Of a stretch of 64,000 nucleotides of DNA, positions 34,251 to 43,020 are shown in pieces (positions within the stretch are counted from its first letter, which is position 1; the number at the start of each line of letters is the position of its first letter). This stretch comes from Pseudozobellia thermophila (lineage in GTDB: Bacteria; Bacteroidota; Bacteroidia; Flavobacteriales; Flavobacteriaceae): the NCBI RefSeq assembly GCF_900141855.1, contig NZ_FQYU01000002.1, forward strand, positions 496,001 through 560,000. The letters run 5' to 3'. The translations under genes were made by a program, and so were the position numbers. The notes beneath the pieces were generated by a model. It did no database searches and was not told where the DNA came from. It saw only the letters and a list, made by a program, of their open reading frames with translations.

Positions 34251-35048
34251 TTAAAACCTATTGTCCCCGCCCACAATGTCGCCCAGCGTACCTAAGATAC
34301 TACCTTCTCCCTTGTCTTTTCCCCCACGGGGCACCGAGGCCAAAACCCGTCCGGCCAATCGGCTAAAGGGAAGGGATTGCACGTATACCGTTCCCGGACC
34401 CCGCAGGGTGGCGAAAAAGAGGCCTTCGCCTCCGAACACCGTATTTCTTATTCCTCCGACGAATTCAATATCGTAGTCCACATCCTTGGTAAAACCAACG
34501 ATGCAGCCCGTGTCGACCTTAAGCACTTCGCCCGGAGCCAATACTTTTTTGGCCATGGTGCCCCCGGCATGGACAAAGGCCATTCCGTCGCCTTCCAATT
34601 TCTGCATGATAAAGCCTTCGCCACCGAACAGGCCCCGGCCCAATTTCTTCGAAAACTCGATACCCACCGAAACCCCTTTGGCAGCACAGAGGAAAGCGTC
34701 CTTTTGACAAATGAACTTGCCTTGTTTCTCTGACAGGTCAATGGGCAAGATCTTGCCGGGGTACGGTGATGCGAAACTCACTTGCTTTTTCCCTTGGCCA
34801 ATGTTCAAAAAAGCGGTCATAAAGAGGCTCTCCCCCGTCAGGATGCGTTTTCCGGCGGAGAAAATCTTTCCCAACACCCCGGTGTCCTGATTGGAGCCAT
34901 CGCCGAAAATAGTATCCATTTTTATATCGGCATCCATCATCATAAAGCTACCGGCCTCGGCCACTACGGCTTCTTGCGGGTCGAGTTCGATTTCGACATA
35001 TTGCATTTCCTCCCCGTAAATCTGGTAATCTATTTCGTGTGCGTTCAT
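34251..35048 (-). CDS. AIM24/TIGR00266 family protein
   Basis: A 265-residue beta-rich protein. It opens with IDYQIYGEEMQYVEIELDPQ and EAVVAEAGSFMMMDADIKMD, then SLFMTAFLNIGQGKKQVSFA and KLEGDGMAFVHAGGTMAKKV, and ends in a glycine-rich tail containing GDIVGGDNRF. This pattern is that of the widespread TIGR00266/AIM24 group, related to yeast AIM24, whose role in mitochondria concerns cristae organisation; the bacterial role is unknown. There is no signal peptide or membrane helix. The gene is single. Confidence 0.93.
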   Translation of the reverse strand: MNAHEIDYQIYGEEMQYVEIELDPQEAVVAEAGSFMMMDADIKMDTIFGDGSNQDTGVLGKIFSAGKRILTGESLFMTAFLNIGQGKKQVSFASPYPGKILPIDLSEKQGKFICQKDAFLCAAKGVSVGIEFSKKLGRGLFGGEGFIMQKLEGDGMAFVHAGGTMAKKVLAPGEVLKVDTGCIVGFTKDVDYDIEFVGGIRNTVFGGEGLFFATLRGPGTVYVQSLPFSRLAGRVLASVPRGGKDKGEGSILGTLGDIVGGDNRF

Positions 35049-35227
35049 AGTTGCGATTCCTATTTTTAGTTTACCGTATACGTAGCCAAGTTTTTCCTTT
35101 TGTTACAAAAACACCTTGGCCCATCCAATAAATATAACAAGAATGACGGGAAAAATAAAGCCTTACCGCACCATGGGCACCAAGAACAATGGCGTTCGTC
35201 CCACACCTTGGGACCGTTGGCCTAGGA

Positions 35228-36118
35228 TCAGTACACCCTATTGACCCGGGCCTTGCTGTCAAAGGTGTATTTCAGGCCGACGTTTAAATAGAAGCTATTG
35301 GGCATTTCAAAATCGTAGATCAGCTCATTGTCATAATCGCGCACCTGCATCTGGTTGTACGCCGTATACCCCCCTTCTAGCGTCGCCTTAAAACGGTCCC
35401 AGAAACGCAGCGTATACCCCAAGCCCAAGAGGACATTGGTTTGCCTTAGCGTACCCGTATACTCTTGCTTGTATATGTCAATATCGTCGTTGATGTTACC
35501 GGTAAAGCCCGTAAGTGTGGCAAAGCCCTCAAACTCGTGGTTGCCCCCCACGGAATATTTGACCCGGCTATCGGGCACCCCCAATTTATAGGCCCAGGCC
35601 TCGTCCATTCTTTTGGTATAGGCCAGTACCGGAATCGGATAGTACAGGCCATACCTAATGTCGTAGGCCGCACCAAAGGTCCACATCGAATTGTTTTCGT
35701 CGTTATACCTGTCGAAGGTAAGCAGACCGTTAAAAAATATGTCATCGGTCTTTATTTCGTTCTCATCGAAATTGGAAGCGATCTGGGTTTCGCCCATCAA
35801 GTTCAGGGCCCAGGTATCGCTTAAATTTCTTTGGTAGGTGAATTTTATGCCAAAGGAATTGAAGTTTTCAATCTGATCGGTTTCGAAGGGCACATCCTTG
35901 TCGACAAAATCGAAAGCCGTTTGTTGGACCTTGCCTCCGAGGGTCAACTTTTCCTTGGCGGTATTGATTAGGGGAACGGTTAGGCCGGCTTCCAGTTTCA
36001 AGACGCTTCCTACGTCGGAACCGGGCAGTAATTGTGCATCAACATAAACACCATCGGTCTCTTGGGCATAAGCCATACCCGATGCAAGTACAGATAAAAA
36101 AATCAAGGCTTTCTTCAT
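35228..36118 (-). CDS. DUF6268 family outer membrane beta-barrel protein
   Basis: The 296-residue protein has a clean signal peptide (MKKALIFLSVLASGMAYAQ) and a barrel-like run of alternating strands, for example WALNLMGETQIASNFDENE, MWTFGAAYDIRYGLYYPIPV and NVLLGLGYTLRFWDRFKATL. It ends in the KYTFDSKARVNRVY strand. The general layout agrees with DUF6268, a Bacteroidota outer membrane family of unknown function. It may be a porin-like or assembly-associated barrel. No neighbouring transporter or enzyme gives a hint: 180 bp separate it from the AIM24 gene downstream. Confidence 0.82.
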   Translation of the reverse strand: MKKALIFLSVLASGMAYAQETDGVYVDAQLLPGSDVGSVLKLEAGLTVPLINTAKEKLTLGGKVQQTAFDFVDKDVPFETDQIENFNSFGIKFTYQRNLSDTWALNLMGETQIASNFDENEIKTDDIFFNGLLTFDRYNDENNSMWTFGAAYDIRYGLYYPIPVLAYTKRMDEAWAYKLGVPDSRVKYSVGGNHEFEGFATLTGFTGNINDDIDIYKQEYTGTLRQTNVLLGLGYTLRFWDRFKATLEGGYTAYNQMQVRDYDNELIYDFEMPNSFYLNVGLKYTFDSKARVNRVY

Positions 36119-36369
36119 AGTTCAATGCTACTTTATTAAAGTTATAAAATGGGTAGCCCCATTTCAAGCCCCGTAAAAGTGCCCAAAATAGAAAGGAAAG
36201 CCAATCTTAATAGATGCCCCCGAACACTGTCTAGAGCAAAAAGGGAATTGTATCTACCAACCCTGTTTTTTAATTAAAAATTGGCAAGACATAGTAGCTC
36301 GACCGGGATCCGTTTGTTCCCGGCACATGGGATTACACGCTTTTTCAATGTCTTTTGGTATTCGGAAAG

Positions 36370-36825
36370 TTATTGTTTCAGTTTGATCGTCCACTCAAAG
36401 TGAAAGGTCGATACCACCACCCCCTCTTCGTTCACCCCGACGGACTTCATCCAAAACGCCTGGCCTTCGCCCGTGGCCACGGTCTTGTCTATGGCCTCTT
36501 GGATCAAATGACCGTCTTCGCAGGTAAAGGTGATCCTTCCCGTGGCCTTTTTGGAAAAATTGGCCTTGTTGTTGGCCACCAGCATACTAATTTTTTTTCC
36601 GCTTTGCTGTATTCTATCGATGACCATGGCACCCGTACTCAGTTCGGCGGCCATACCCTGTACTGCCCAAAACATCGATTTGAAAGGGTTTTGGTTTCGC
36701 CAACCGTATTTAACGGTTACCACGCATTTTTGGTCGCTAATCGATTTTACCCGTACCCCGGTCCACCAAGCGGCAGGCAATTTAAAAAAAGTGAATTTAT
36801 TGAATTTTCCTGCGGAAACGCCCAT
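36370..36825 (-). CDS. DUF4442 hot-dog fold protein (thioesterase-like)
   Basis: This 151-residue cytosolic protein has the DUF4442 hot-dog layout: an initial FKLPAAWWTGVRVKSISDQK, the conserved VTVKYGWRNQNPFKSMFWAV leading into the central helix (QGMAAELSTGAMVIDRIQQS), and a final antiparallel strand TFHFEWTIKLKQ. The fold suggests an acyl-CoA thioesterase, but DUF4442 lacks a fixed catalytic set and its substrate is unknown. It is divergently transcribed from a DUF4870 gene, with about 130 bp between them. No signal peptide. Confidence 0.88.
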   Translation of the reverse strand: MGVSAGKFNKFTFFKLPAAWWTGVRVKSISDQKCVVTVKYGWRNQNPFKSMFWAVQGMAAELSTGAMVIDRIQQSGKKISMLVANNKANFSKKATGRITFTCEDGHLIQEAIDKTVATGEGQAFWMKSVGVNEEGVVVSTFHFEWTIKLKQ

Positions 36826-36931
36826 TATACTTTCGATTTTGTGTAAAAATAGAGAAAATAACCGGGTTTATAAATGTTAATTATTTCTTAAATTTCAGTA
36901 CTTTGTTTTACATAGTACCTTTTTTTAGCCA

Positions 36932-36939
36932 TATATTTG
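36932..36939 (+). promoter_or_regulatory. -7 element TATATTTG before the DUF4870 gene
   Basis: Full match to TAnnTTTG about 20 bp before the ATG at 36959. A TTTG lies at 36902-36905, farther (26 bases) than the usual spacing. Confidence 0.4.
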
Positions 36940-36958
36940 CATAAGAAATTACTAAGCC

Positions 36959-37441
36959 ATGGAAAGTACACTCACCAAACACGAAAGAAATTTATCGGCC
37001 TTGATACATGCGTCGACCTTTTCAAAGTTCGTGGTTCCGTTCGGGAATTTTATCATCCCCTTGGTACTCTGGACGGCCAACAAGAACGAATACGCCTTTG
37101 TGGACCACAATGGAAAGCAGGCCCTGAACTTTCAAATGAGCCTACTGCTCTATTCCATTGTACTCGGTGCGATCAGCATTCCGTTCTTGGTAGGTTTTTT
37201 TCCCGAAATATTGAATTTCAGCTTTTTGGGCCTCGACCAATTATCGAATTACAACAGTTTTTCGATCAACCTGAACACCGACGATTTCAAGTTTGGTTCG
37301 TGGTTAATCCCCTTAAGTCTGGCGGGCTTGGCAAAGGCCGCCCTTTTTATTGTGAACGTCGTGTACACCATATTGGCCACCATAAAAACCAACGAAGGGC
37401 AGTATTTCGAATACCCTTTGACCATAAAATTCATCAAGTAG
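36959..37441 (+). CDS. DUF4870 domain membrane protein
   Basis: The 160-residue protein has DUF4870 hallmarks: ALIHASTFSKFVVPFGNFII and VLWTANKNEYAFVDHNGKQA (the conserved D-x-x-G-K-x-A-L-N-F turn), followed by several hydrophobic helices and the ending YTILATIKTNEGQYFEYPL. It is an integral inner-membrane protein of unknown function, often encoded beside PspC and PadR-type genes in Bacteroidota, as here. It is the first of four co-oriented genes (DUF4870, PadR, PspC, GIN) that look like an envelope-stress or membrane-homeostasis module. Confidence 0.9.
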   Translation: MESTLTKHERNLSALIHASTFSKFVVPFGNFIIPLVLWTANKNEYAFVDHNGKQALNFQMSLLLYSIVLGAISIPFLVGFFPEILNFSFLGLDQLSNYNSFSINLNTDDFKFGSWLIPLSLAGLAKAALFIVNVVYTILATIKTNEGQYFEYPLTIKFIK

Positions 37442-37515
37442 CAACAACAGGTCTTCATCACACCTGAATCTATAGGAGTCTATTCATCAATCGCAATCAA
37501 AATGTTTATTCATCG

Positions 37516-37534
37516 ATCAAAAAACGAACAGTCA
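37516..37534 (+). repeat. 19-bp leader repeat, copy 1
   Basis: ATCAAAAAACGAACAGTCA at 37516-37534 is identical to 39897-39915. This copy lies 77 bp before the padR-like start and the other sits directly at the start of the GIN-domain gene. Both occur in the same four-gene module. Confidence 0.7.
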
Positions 37535-37610
37535 ATTCATGCAGGCCACATTTTTAAGATCATCGCGTTCCCCGAACGGAAAGGAACTGCATAAAAAGCA
37601 AAATGAAATT

Positions 37611-37940
37611 ATGAACGTAGAAAATACAAAAGCACAAATGCGCAAAGGTGTTCTGGAATACTGCATCCTGTCCATTCTAAACGGAAAGGACAAGTATGCC
37701 TCCGAGATTCTGGAAACCCTTAAAGATGCCAAAATGCTGGTGGTCGAGGGCACCATATACCCGCTCCTCACCCGCCTTAAAAATGCAGGTCTCTTAAGCT
37801 ACCGATGGGAAGAGTCTACCTCGGGCCCACCAAGAAAATACTATGCCCTCACCGAGACCGGGAAACTCTTTTTAAAGGAACTCGATGCCACGTGGGACGA
37901 GCTAAGAACGGCAACAAACCTAGTGACCAATAACAAATAA
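37611..37940 (+). CDS. PadR family transcriptional regulator
   Basis: From ATG 37611 the protein is 109 residues. MNVENTKAQMRKGVLEYCIL is the standard Bacteroidota PadR beginning, followed by the winged helix with LVVEGTIYPLLTRLKNAGLL and the wing YRWEESTSGPPRKYYALTET. The C-terminal helix is short, so this is a PadR-s1 type protein. It usually represses a neighbouring gene in response to membrane or small-molecule stress, and the PspC-domain gene immediately downstream (60 bp) is the likely target. The longer frame from 37539 (24 extra residues) was rejected because homologous starts are at MNVEN. Confidence 0.93.
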   Translation: MNVENTKAQMRKGVLEYCILSILNGKDKYASEILETLKDAKMLVVEGTIYPLLTRLKNAGLLSYRWEESTSGPPRKYYALTETGKLFLKELDATWDELRTATNLVTNNK

Positions 37941-38001
37941 CCCTAAAGAACGCCCCTTGTACCCCTTAAAACGGAGAAGTGCAGGGTAAAAAATAAAGAC
38001 A

Positions 38002-39774
38002 ATGAACAAAACTGTAAATATTAACCTCGCCAACATGCTTTTTCACATCGATGAGGAAGCATTCAACAAAATGCAGCGTTACCTGGAGTCGGTAAAACGT
38101 TCGTTCGCCAACACCCCGGGCAGTGAAGAGATTTTGGCCGATATCGAGGCCCGCATCGCCGAGCTCTTTCACGAAAAGCTCGAAAACGAAAGACAGGTGA
38201 TCACCCTCAAGGAAGTGGACGAAGTCATTACCATTATGGGGCAGCCCGAAGATTACATGGTCGATGAGGATATTTTTGAGGACGAGCCCGTACCCGGTAA
38301 AAAAGCAGCCGGACGCAAAAGGGCCAAAAAGTTCTATCGCGACACGGAGCACAAATATGTCGCCGGCGTTTCTTCGGGGCTGGGCCACTATTTTAACATC
38401 GACCCCCTATGGATCCGATTGCTGTGGATCATACTTACCGTGGGATCTACCGGTGCCTTTATCATCATCTACGGACTGCTATGGTTGCTTATCCCCGAGG
38501 CCAAAACGACCTCGGAGAAATTGGACATGCGGGGGGAGGACATCAACATCAGCAATATAGAACGCAAGGTCAAGGAAGGCTTTGATGATGTTGCCCAAAA
38601 AATCAAGAGCGTCGATTACGAAGGTGTGACCAACAAGGTTAAGAACGGTGGAAAATCGTTCTTCGATACCCTGGGGGATATTATTATGTTTCTCTTCAAG
38701 GTATTCGGAAAATTTATCGGCATCATACTCGTAATTATCGGTGCGGCGGCCATAATAGGCATGTTCATCGGCATGCTTACCGTCGGCACCCTGGATTGGA
38801 TCAGCCTGCCCGGCGTTCATGGGGTCATAGACAACATAACCGGCGCGCCCGTTTGGTTTCTGTCCCTGTTGTTTTTCTTTGTCATAGGCATTCCTTTCTT
38901 CTTCCTGCTCTATCTAGGGCTCAAGATCCTGGTCAACAATTTAAAGTCGATCGGCCCTATTGCCAAGTTCTCACTTTTGGGCCTATGGCTGATCTGCCTG
39001 ATCTCACTTATCGTAATGGGCGTACGGGAAGCGGCCTCCCACGCCTTTACCGGCAGTGTTACCGACGAAAACCCGATCTACCTCAAAAGCCGCCAAGACA
39101 CCCTTAACATCCAATTGGTCTCCTCCGAATTTTACGACGATGGGGAGCACGTGCGCATGAACGATATGATAATGGTCTACGATGACGAAGGAAACCCTAT
39201 GTTGCAATCGGAAGATGTTCGGCTCAACATCAAAAAATCGAACGATACCTTGGCCCGAATATCCATTCGCAAGGAAGCGAACGGTCCGTCGTTCCACGAA
39301 GCCCGAAATACCGCCGAACAGATCGTATACGAATACGAACAAAGAGGCAACACCCTCATGTTCAACAATTACCTGACTACGGCCGACCAAAGCAAGTTCA
39401 ACGACCAGGAAGTAAGGGTCAATCTCTACCTGCCCGCCGGACAACTTCTCAAATACGACCCTTCCAACCGGCGCAATTGGACGATACGATCGGAGAGGGA
39501 CGTAGCTATCGACACTCCCGAAGATTATATATGGAAGATGGGCAGGGACGGCGAACTGAAATGCCAAAATTGTCCGGAGGAAATTGGGCAGGAAGAAGAA
39601 AATCGGATCCAAATCGACAAAAACGGGGTAGACATCCATATCAAGGACGAGAACGGGGAATCCTTTCAGATGAAAATTGACAAGGACGAAGTTCGGATCA
39701 AGGCAAAGGACCACGAAGACAACGTCGACATCAATATTAACGGAAAGGAAGAAGGTCATGAAATCGACGAGTAG
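38002..39774 (+). CDS. PspC domain-containing membrane protein
   Basis: A 590-residue protein. Residues 1-90 are a cytosolic helical domain (NINLANMLFHIDEEAFNKMQ, then EVDEVITIMGQPEDYMVDED). Residues ~108-170 form a PspC domain (VAGVSSGLGHYFNIDPLWIR, then IIYGLLWLLIPEA). Several more membrane helices follow to about residue 350, and the last 240 residues are a soluble domain rich in acidic and lysine residues (YDDEGNPMLQSEDVRLNIKK; ending NINGKEEGHEIDE). In Escherichia coli PspC senses envelope stress; here the large C-terminal domain is distinctive for Bacteroidota. It follows the padR-like gene and precedes a GIN-domain lipoprotein. Confidence 0.92.
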   Translation: MNKTVNINLANMLFHIDEEAFNKMQRYLESVKRSFANTPGSEEILADIEARIAELFHEKLENERQVITLKEVDEVITIMGQPEDYMVDEDIFEDEPVPGKKAAGRKRAKKFYRDTEHKYVAGVSSGLGHYFNIDPLWIRLLWIILTVGSTGAFIIIYGLLWLLIPEAKTTSEKLDMRGEDINISNIERKVKEGFDDVAQKIKSVDYEGVTNKVKNGGKSFFDTLGDIIMFLFKVFGKFIGIILVIIGAAAIIGMFIGMLTVGTLDWISLPGVHGVIDNITGAPVWFLSLLFFFVIGIPFFFLLYLGLKILVNNLKSIGPIAKFSLLGLWLICLISLIVMGVREAASHAFTGSVTDENPIYLKSRQDTLNIQLVSSEFYDDGEHVRMNDMIMVYDDEGNPMLQSEDVRLNIKKSNDTLARISIRKEANGPSFHEARNTAEQIVYEYEQRGNTLMFNNYLTTADQSKFNDQEVRVNLYLPAGQLLKYDPSNRRNWTIRSERDVAIDTPEDYIWKMGRDGELKCQNCPEEIGQEEENRIQIDKNGVDIHIKDENGESFQMKIDKDEVRIKAKDHEDNVDININGKEEGHEIDE

Positions 39775-39896
39775 GGCACATAACGGTTCGGTCTTTAAAT
39801 TGTACGATTCGGTAACAACTTTTAAGGTAATTCGTCTATAATGAACAACTTTACCGGGTCGGTTGAACAAGCGACCATCAAAAACAATCAAAATCA

Positions 39897-39915
39897 ATCA
39901 AAAAACGAACAGTCA
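39897..39915 (+). repeat. 19-bp leader repeat, copy 2
   Basis: Identical to 37516-37534. Its last base is the A of the GIN-domain gene start codon, so the repeat forms the whole proximal leader of that gene. Confidence 0.7.
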
Positions 39916-40646
39916 TGACAACTCTAGTACGAATAGCAATTGCTTTTATAGTAGCCGTTTTTCTGTCTTCTTGCGGATTCGACATTAATATCGGCGATTT
40001 TGGCACCGGTAAACCGGGCAACGGCCATGTAGTGAAGGAAAGCCGTAAGGTTACGGCCGATTTTACGGAAGTCTCGGCCTCCGAAGGCCTAGCCGTCTAT
40101 GTAAGTCCGGGCGACCTCTATAAAATCGAGGTTGAAGGCGACGAAAACATTATCGACCTGATCGCTACCGATATCAAGGATGGTAAATTGCGCATACACG
40201 CCGAGGAGAATATCGGTAGGGCCACAAAAAACGTTTATGTATCGCTACCTAAAATAACCGCACTGAAGGCGTCAAGCGGTTCCCACCTAAAAACGACGGC
40301 CCCCATCGAAGGCAATGCTTTGGAAATCGACGGAAGTAGCGGCGCTTTGCTACACGTCGACGTGACCTCCCAGGCCTTGGAAGTCGATGCCAGTAGCGGG
40401 GCGAACCTCACGATTTCAGGGCAGGCGGACCACGTGGACGTAGACGTCAGTTCGGGAGGTAACGTCAATGCCAAAGGCTTACAGGCCAAAACCTGCAATG
40501 CGGATGCCAGTAGCGGGGGCAACGTGCAGATCAGGGTATCGGAATCATTGACCGCCGATGCCACCAGCGGCGGAAACATATCCTACTCGGGCGATCCCAA
40601 TGTATCGACCAAAAAATCGGTTTCGGGAAGCGTTCACCAATATTGA
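39915..40646 (+). CDS. DUF2807 (GIN domain) lipoprotein
   Basis: The 243-residue product has a lipoprotein signal (AFIVAVFLSSC, lipidated C20). The rest is a right-handed beta-helix with a pronounced repeat of D-x-S-S-G-(A/G)-x-(L/V), for example LEIDGSSGALLHVDVT, EVDASSGANLTISG, DVDVSSGGNVNAKG and NADASSGGNVQIRV. This GIN/head domain is common in Bacteroidota, usually beside PspC proteins. The function is unknown, but the surface-exposed helix may bind an envelope component. It is the last gene of the DUF4870-PadR-PspC module and ends with a terminator at 40668-40695. Confidence 0.92.
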   Translation: MTTLVRIAIAFIVAVFLSSCGFDINIGDFGTGKPGNGHVVKESRKVTADFTEVSASEGLAVYVSPGDLYKIEVEGDENIIDLIATDIKDGKLRIHAEENIGRATKNVYVSLPKITALKASSGSHLKTTAPIEGNALEIDGSSGALLHVDVTSQALEVDASSGANLTISGQADHVDVDVSSGGNVNAKGLQAKTCNADASSGGNVQIRVSESLTADATSGGNISYSGDPNVSTKKSVSGSVHQY

Positions 40647-40667
40647 CCGAATCATCTCCGGCTTACC

Positions 40668-40700
40668 AAGGCCCGGTGGTTCCCCATCGGGCCTTTTTCT
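40668..40700 (+). terminator. Terminator after the DUF2807 gene
   Basis: AAGGCCCG (40668-40675), 12-base loop, CGGGCCTT (40688-40695) and TTTCT directly after. It separates the envelope module from the dipeptide epimerase gene. Confidence 0.8.
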
Positions 40701-40771
40701 TTAAAAATTTGTGTTCTGGGCCCCGTCTTCAACCAAGGTCTTTTTATCTTCGTACCCATAAAACCCTAAGT

Positions 40772-41782
40772 ATGCAATTATCCCTCAAAAAATACGTACT
40801 TGAACTAAAACACACATTCAGTATATCGCGCGAGTCACACGACTATCAGGACACCCTTGTCGTCGCCCTTGGGTTGAACGGCCAGACAGGCTATGGCGAA
40901 AGTACCTCGAACCCCTACTACAAGATTACCGTTGAAAGCATGACCGAGGAAATCAACGCGATCCGCAGTGAGATCGAGTCGTACGACTTTGACCGTCCCG
41001 AGGCCTTCCACCAATTTTTGACCGATAAGAACCTATCGAACTTTGCCATATGCGCATTGGATCTGGCCGCGTGGGACCTATTCGGCAAACTAAAGGGCAA
41101 GCCCCTATATGAATTATGGGGGACATCGAACGAAAACTACCCGATAACCAATTATACGATCGGCATTGCCCCCATCGATAAAATGGTGGCGAAAATGAAG
41201 GAAATGCCCTGGCCCATCTACAAGATAAAACTAGGAACCGACAACGATGTGGCCATCGTCGAAGAATTGCGAAAGCATACCGATGCCATTTTCAGGATCG
41301 ACGCGAATTGCGCGTGGTCGGCCGAGGAAACCATTGCCAACGCCCCCTTGCTTAAGGATCTAGGCGTCGAGTTTCTCGAACAGCCCCTACGTGCCGACGA
41401 CTGGGACGGCATGAAAAAAGTACACGAATCCAGTGTTTTGCCCGTCATAGCGGACGAGAGCTGTATCGTTGAGGAAGATGTTGAAAAATGCGGAAGGTAC
41501 TTCAACGGTATCAATATAAAACTTACCAAGTGCAGCGGCCTTACCCCGGCCCTCCGCATGATAAAGAAGGCCAAGGAAATGGGCCTAAAGGTAATGGTGG
41601 GCTGTATGACCGAATCTACCGTGGGTATTTCGGCCATTGCCCAAATGCTGCCCCAACTCGATTATGTGGATATGGACGGTTCCCTATTGCTTAAGAAGGA
41701 TATAGCGAATGGAATCGGGATAAAGGAAGGCGGGAAACTTGTTTTTCCCCAATTAGGCGGATCTGGCGTAACTTTGAAGTGA
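40772..41782 (+). CDS. Dipeptide epimerase of the enolase superfamily (L-Ala-D/L-Glu epimerase type)
   Basis: From ATG 40772 the product is 336 residues. It has the muconate-lactonising capping domain (LKKYVLELKHTFSISRESHD) and the barrel with YKIKLGTDNDVAIV (general-base lysine in KIK), FRIDANCAWSAEETIA and EFLEQPL and VIADESC (metal ligands Asp, Glu, Asp), and KLTKCSGLTPALRMIKKAKE (second lysine). These KxK and D/E/D motifs match L-Ala-D/L-Glu epimerase. It would interconvert muropeptide-derived dipeptides during cell-wall recycling, though other dipeptides are possible. It overlaps the start codon of the following PLP enzyme (TGATG), so both are co-translated. The 43-codon upstream frame extension looks noncoding. 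Confidence 0.9.
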   Translation: MQLSLKKYVLELKHTFSISRESHDYQDTLVVALGLNGQTGYGESTSNPYYKITVESMTEEINAIRSEIESYDFDRPEAFHQFLTDKNLSNFAICALDLAAWDLFGKLKGKPLYELWGTSNENYPITNYTIGIAPIDKMVAKMKEMPWPIYKIKLGTDNDVAIVEELRKHTDAIFRIDANCAWSAEETIANAPLLKDLGVEFLEQPLRADDWDGMKKVHESSVLPVIADESCIVEEDVEKCGRYFNGINIKLTKCSGLTPALRMIKKAKEMGLKVMVGCMTESTVGISAIAQMLPQLDYVDMDGSLLLKKDIANGIGIKEGGKLVFPQLGGSGVTLK

Positions 41783-42837
41783 TGGCCTATTCTATAAATT
41801 CGTTTCCGGGAAGGGTAATCAATATTAAGGGGGATGCCCACCTCTATTTTGGAGGCACGGCCTATTTGGGACTTCAGACCGATGCCGAATTTCAGGAAAT
41901 GTTCATTAAGAACGTCAAACGGTACGGCACCAATTATGGGGCATCCCGAAAATCGAATGTACAGGTAGACATCTTTGACAAGGCCGAAGCCTATCTGGCC
42001 GACTTGGTCGGATGCCCTAAGGCCCTGACCCTTTCTTCGGGATACCTTGCCGGACAACTTATCTCGCAGACCTTTCGCAATAAAAAGCACCCGCTTTTCT
42101 ACGCTCCCAATACCCATGCCGCCCTTTACCAGACCGAAACGAAGACCTATACCACCTTTACCGCGCTCAACATAGCCGTAAGGGAGCAGTTAAGCACCGC
42201 CAAGCAAAGTGAACCCCCCGTGGTCTTCTTGGATGCCATTGACTTTTCGGGCTGTAACCATCCCGACTTTGAAGCGTTGCGTACCCTGCCCCTGGGCGAG
42301 CTGATCCTTGTTGTCGACGACTCGCACGGTATCGGTATCGTGGGTGAAAACGGCGGCGGCGTATATAAAACCCTTAGGGCCCTGCAACCCAAGGAACTGG
42401 TGGTCTGTTGTTCCTTGGGCAAGGGATTTGCCATTCAGGCGGGGGCGATATTCGCCACACAACGGCGCATCGACCTATTAAAGGCGACCGCTTTCTTCGG
42501 AGGTGCGAGTCCGGCCAGCCCGGCGGCCATGGCCACCTTACTCGACGCCCATGACCTCTATGCCAAAAAAAGAAGGCTGTTGAGGGAAAACATCGACTAC
42601 TTTACCAAGGGCCTGGTCCATAAGAAAAAGTTTCACTTTATGCCCGACCACCCTGCATTTACCTTTTCAGATGTACAGTTGAGCGAATATTTGGAAGCCC
42701 ACCATATCGTGGTGACCAATTTCGCCTACCCCGACGAAGACTCCCAAATTATGAGCCGTATCGTCTTAAGTGCCGCCCATGAAAAAAAGGACATCGACCA
42801 TTTGTTAAACTGCATCAACGTCCTCCCAAAAATCTAG
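41782..42837 (+). CDS. 8-amino-7-oxononanoate synthase-like PLP enzyme (alpha-oxoamine synthase family)
   Basis: The 351-residue protein is a fold-type I PLP enzyme: YFGGTAYLGL opens the family's substrate-binding loop, YGTNYGASRKSNVQVDIFDK contains a G-x-x-x-S-R segment typical of alpha-oxoamine synthases, DDSHGIGIVGENGGGV holds the PLP-contact DDSH/G, and CSLGKGFAIQAGAIF has the Schiff-base lysine. These enzymes decarboxylatively join an amino acid to an acyl-CoA, as in biotin, sphinganine or aminoacetone synthesis. It is slightly shorter than BioF (about 385) and has no bio genes nearby. Its start overlaps the epimerase stop (TGATG), so the pair probably acts in one pathway. The natural acyl donor is unknown. 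Confidence 0.88.
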   Translation: MAYSINSFPGRVINIKGDAHLYFGGTAYLGLQTDAEFQEMFIKNVKRYGTNYGASRKSNVQVDIFDKAEAYLADLVGCPKALTLSSGYLAGQLISQTFRNKKHPLFYAPNTHAALYQTETKTYTTFTALNIAVREQLSTAKQSEPPVVFLDAIDFSGCNHPDFEALRTLPLGELILVVDDSHGIGIVGENGGGVYKTLRALQPKELVVCCSLGKGFAIQAGAIFATQRRIDLLKATAFFGGASPASPAAMATLLDAHDLYAKKRRLLRENIDYFTKGLVHKKKFHFMPDHPAFTFSDVQLSEYLEAHHIVVTNFAYPDEDSQIMSRIVLSAAHEKKDIDHLLNCINVLPKI

Positions 42838-43020
42838 GGCGGTCCTCTCCCCTACCGAAGGTATGATTCTACCAAGGCCACTGCCTCGGCAGTACGTTGT
42901 CCAACAGCTTTTTCCATATAAAAACATTCCAATTTATGAGGAAAATATTTACGAAATATTCAAAAATAATCGTATCTTATTAAGGCAATTTGATTTCACA
43001 CCCTTTAAAAACACTATATC

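Noticed and set aside
36303-36323. CCGGGA/TCCCGG hairpin between the DUF6268 and DUF4442 genes
   Set aside because: Six pairs with a nine-base loop and no U-tract on either side; not a convincing terminator.
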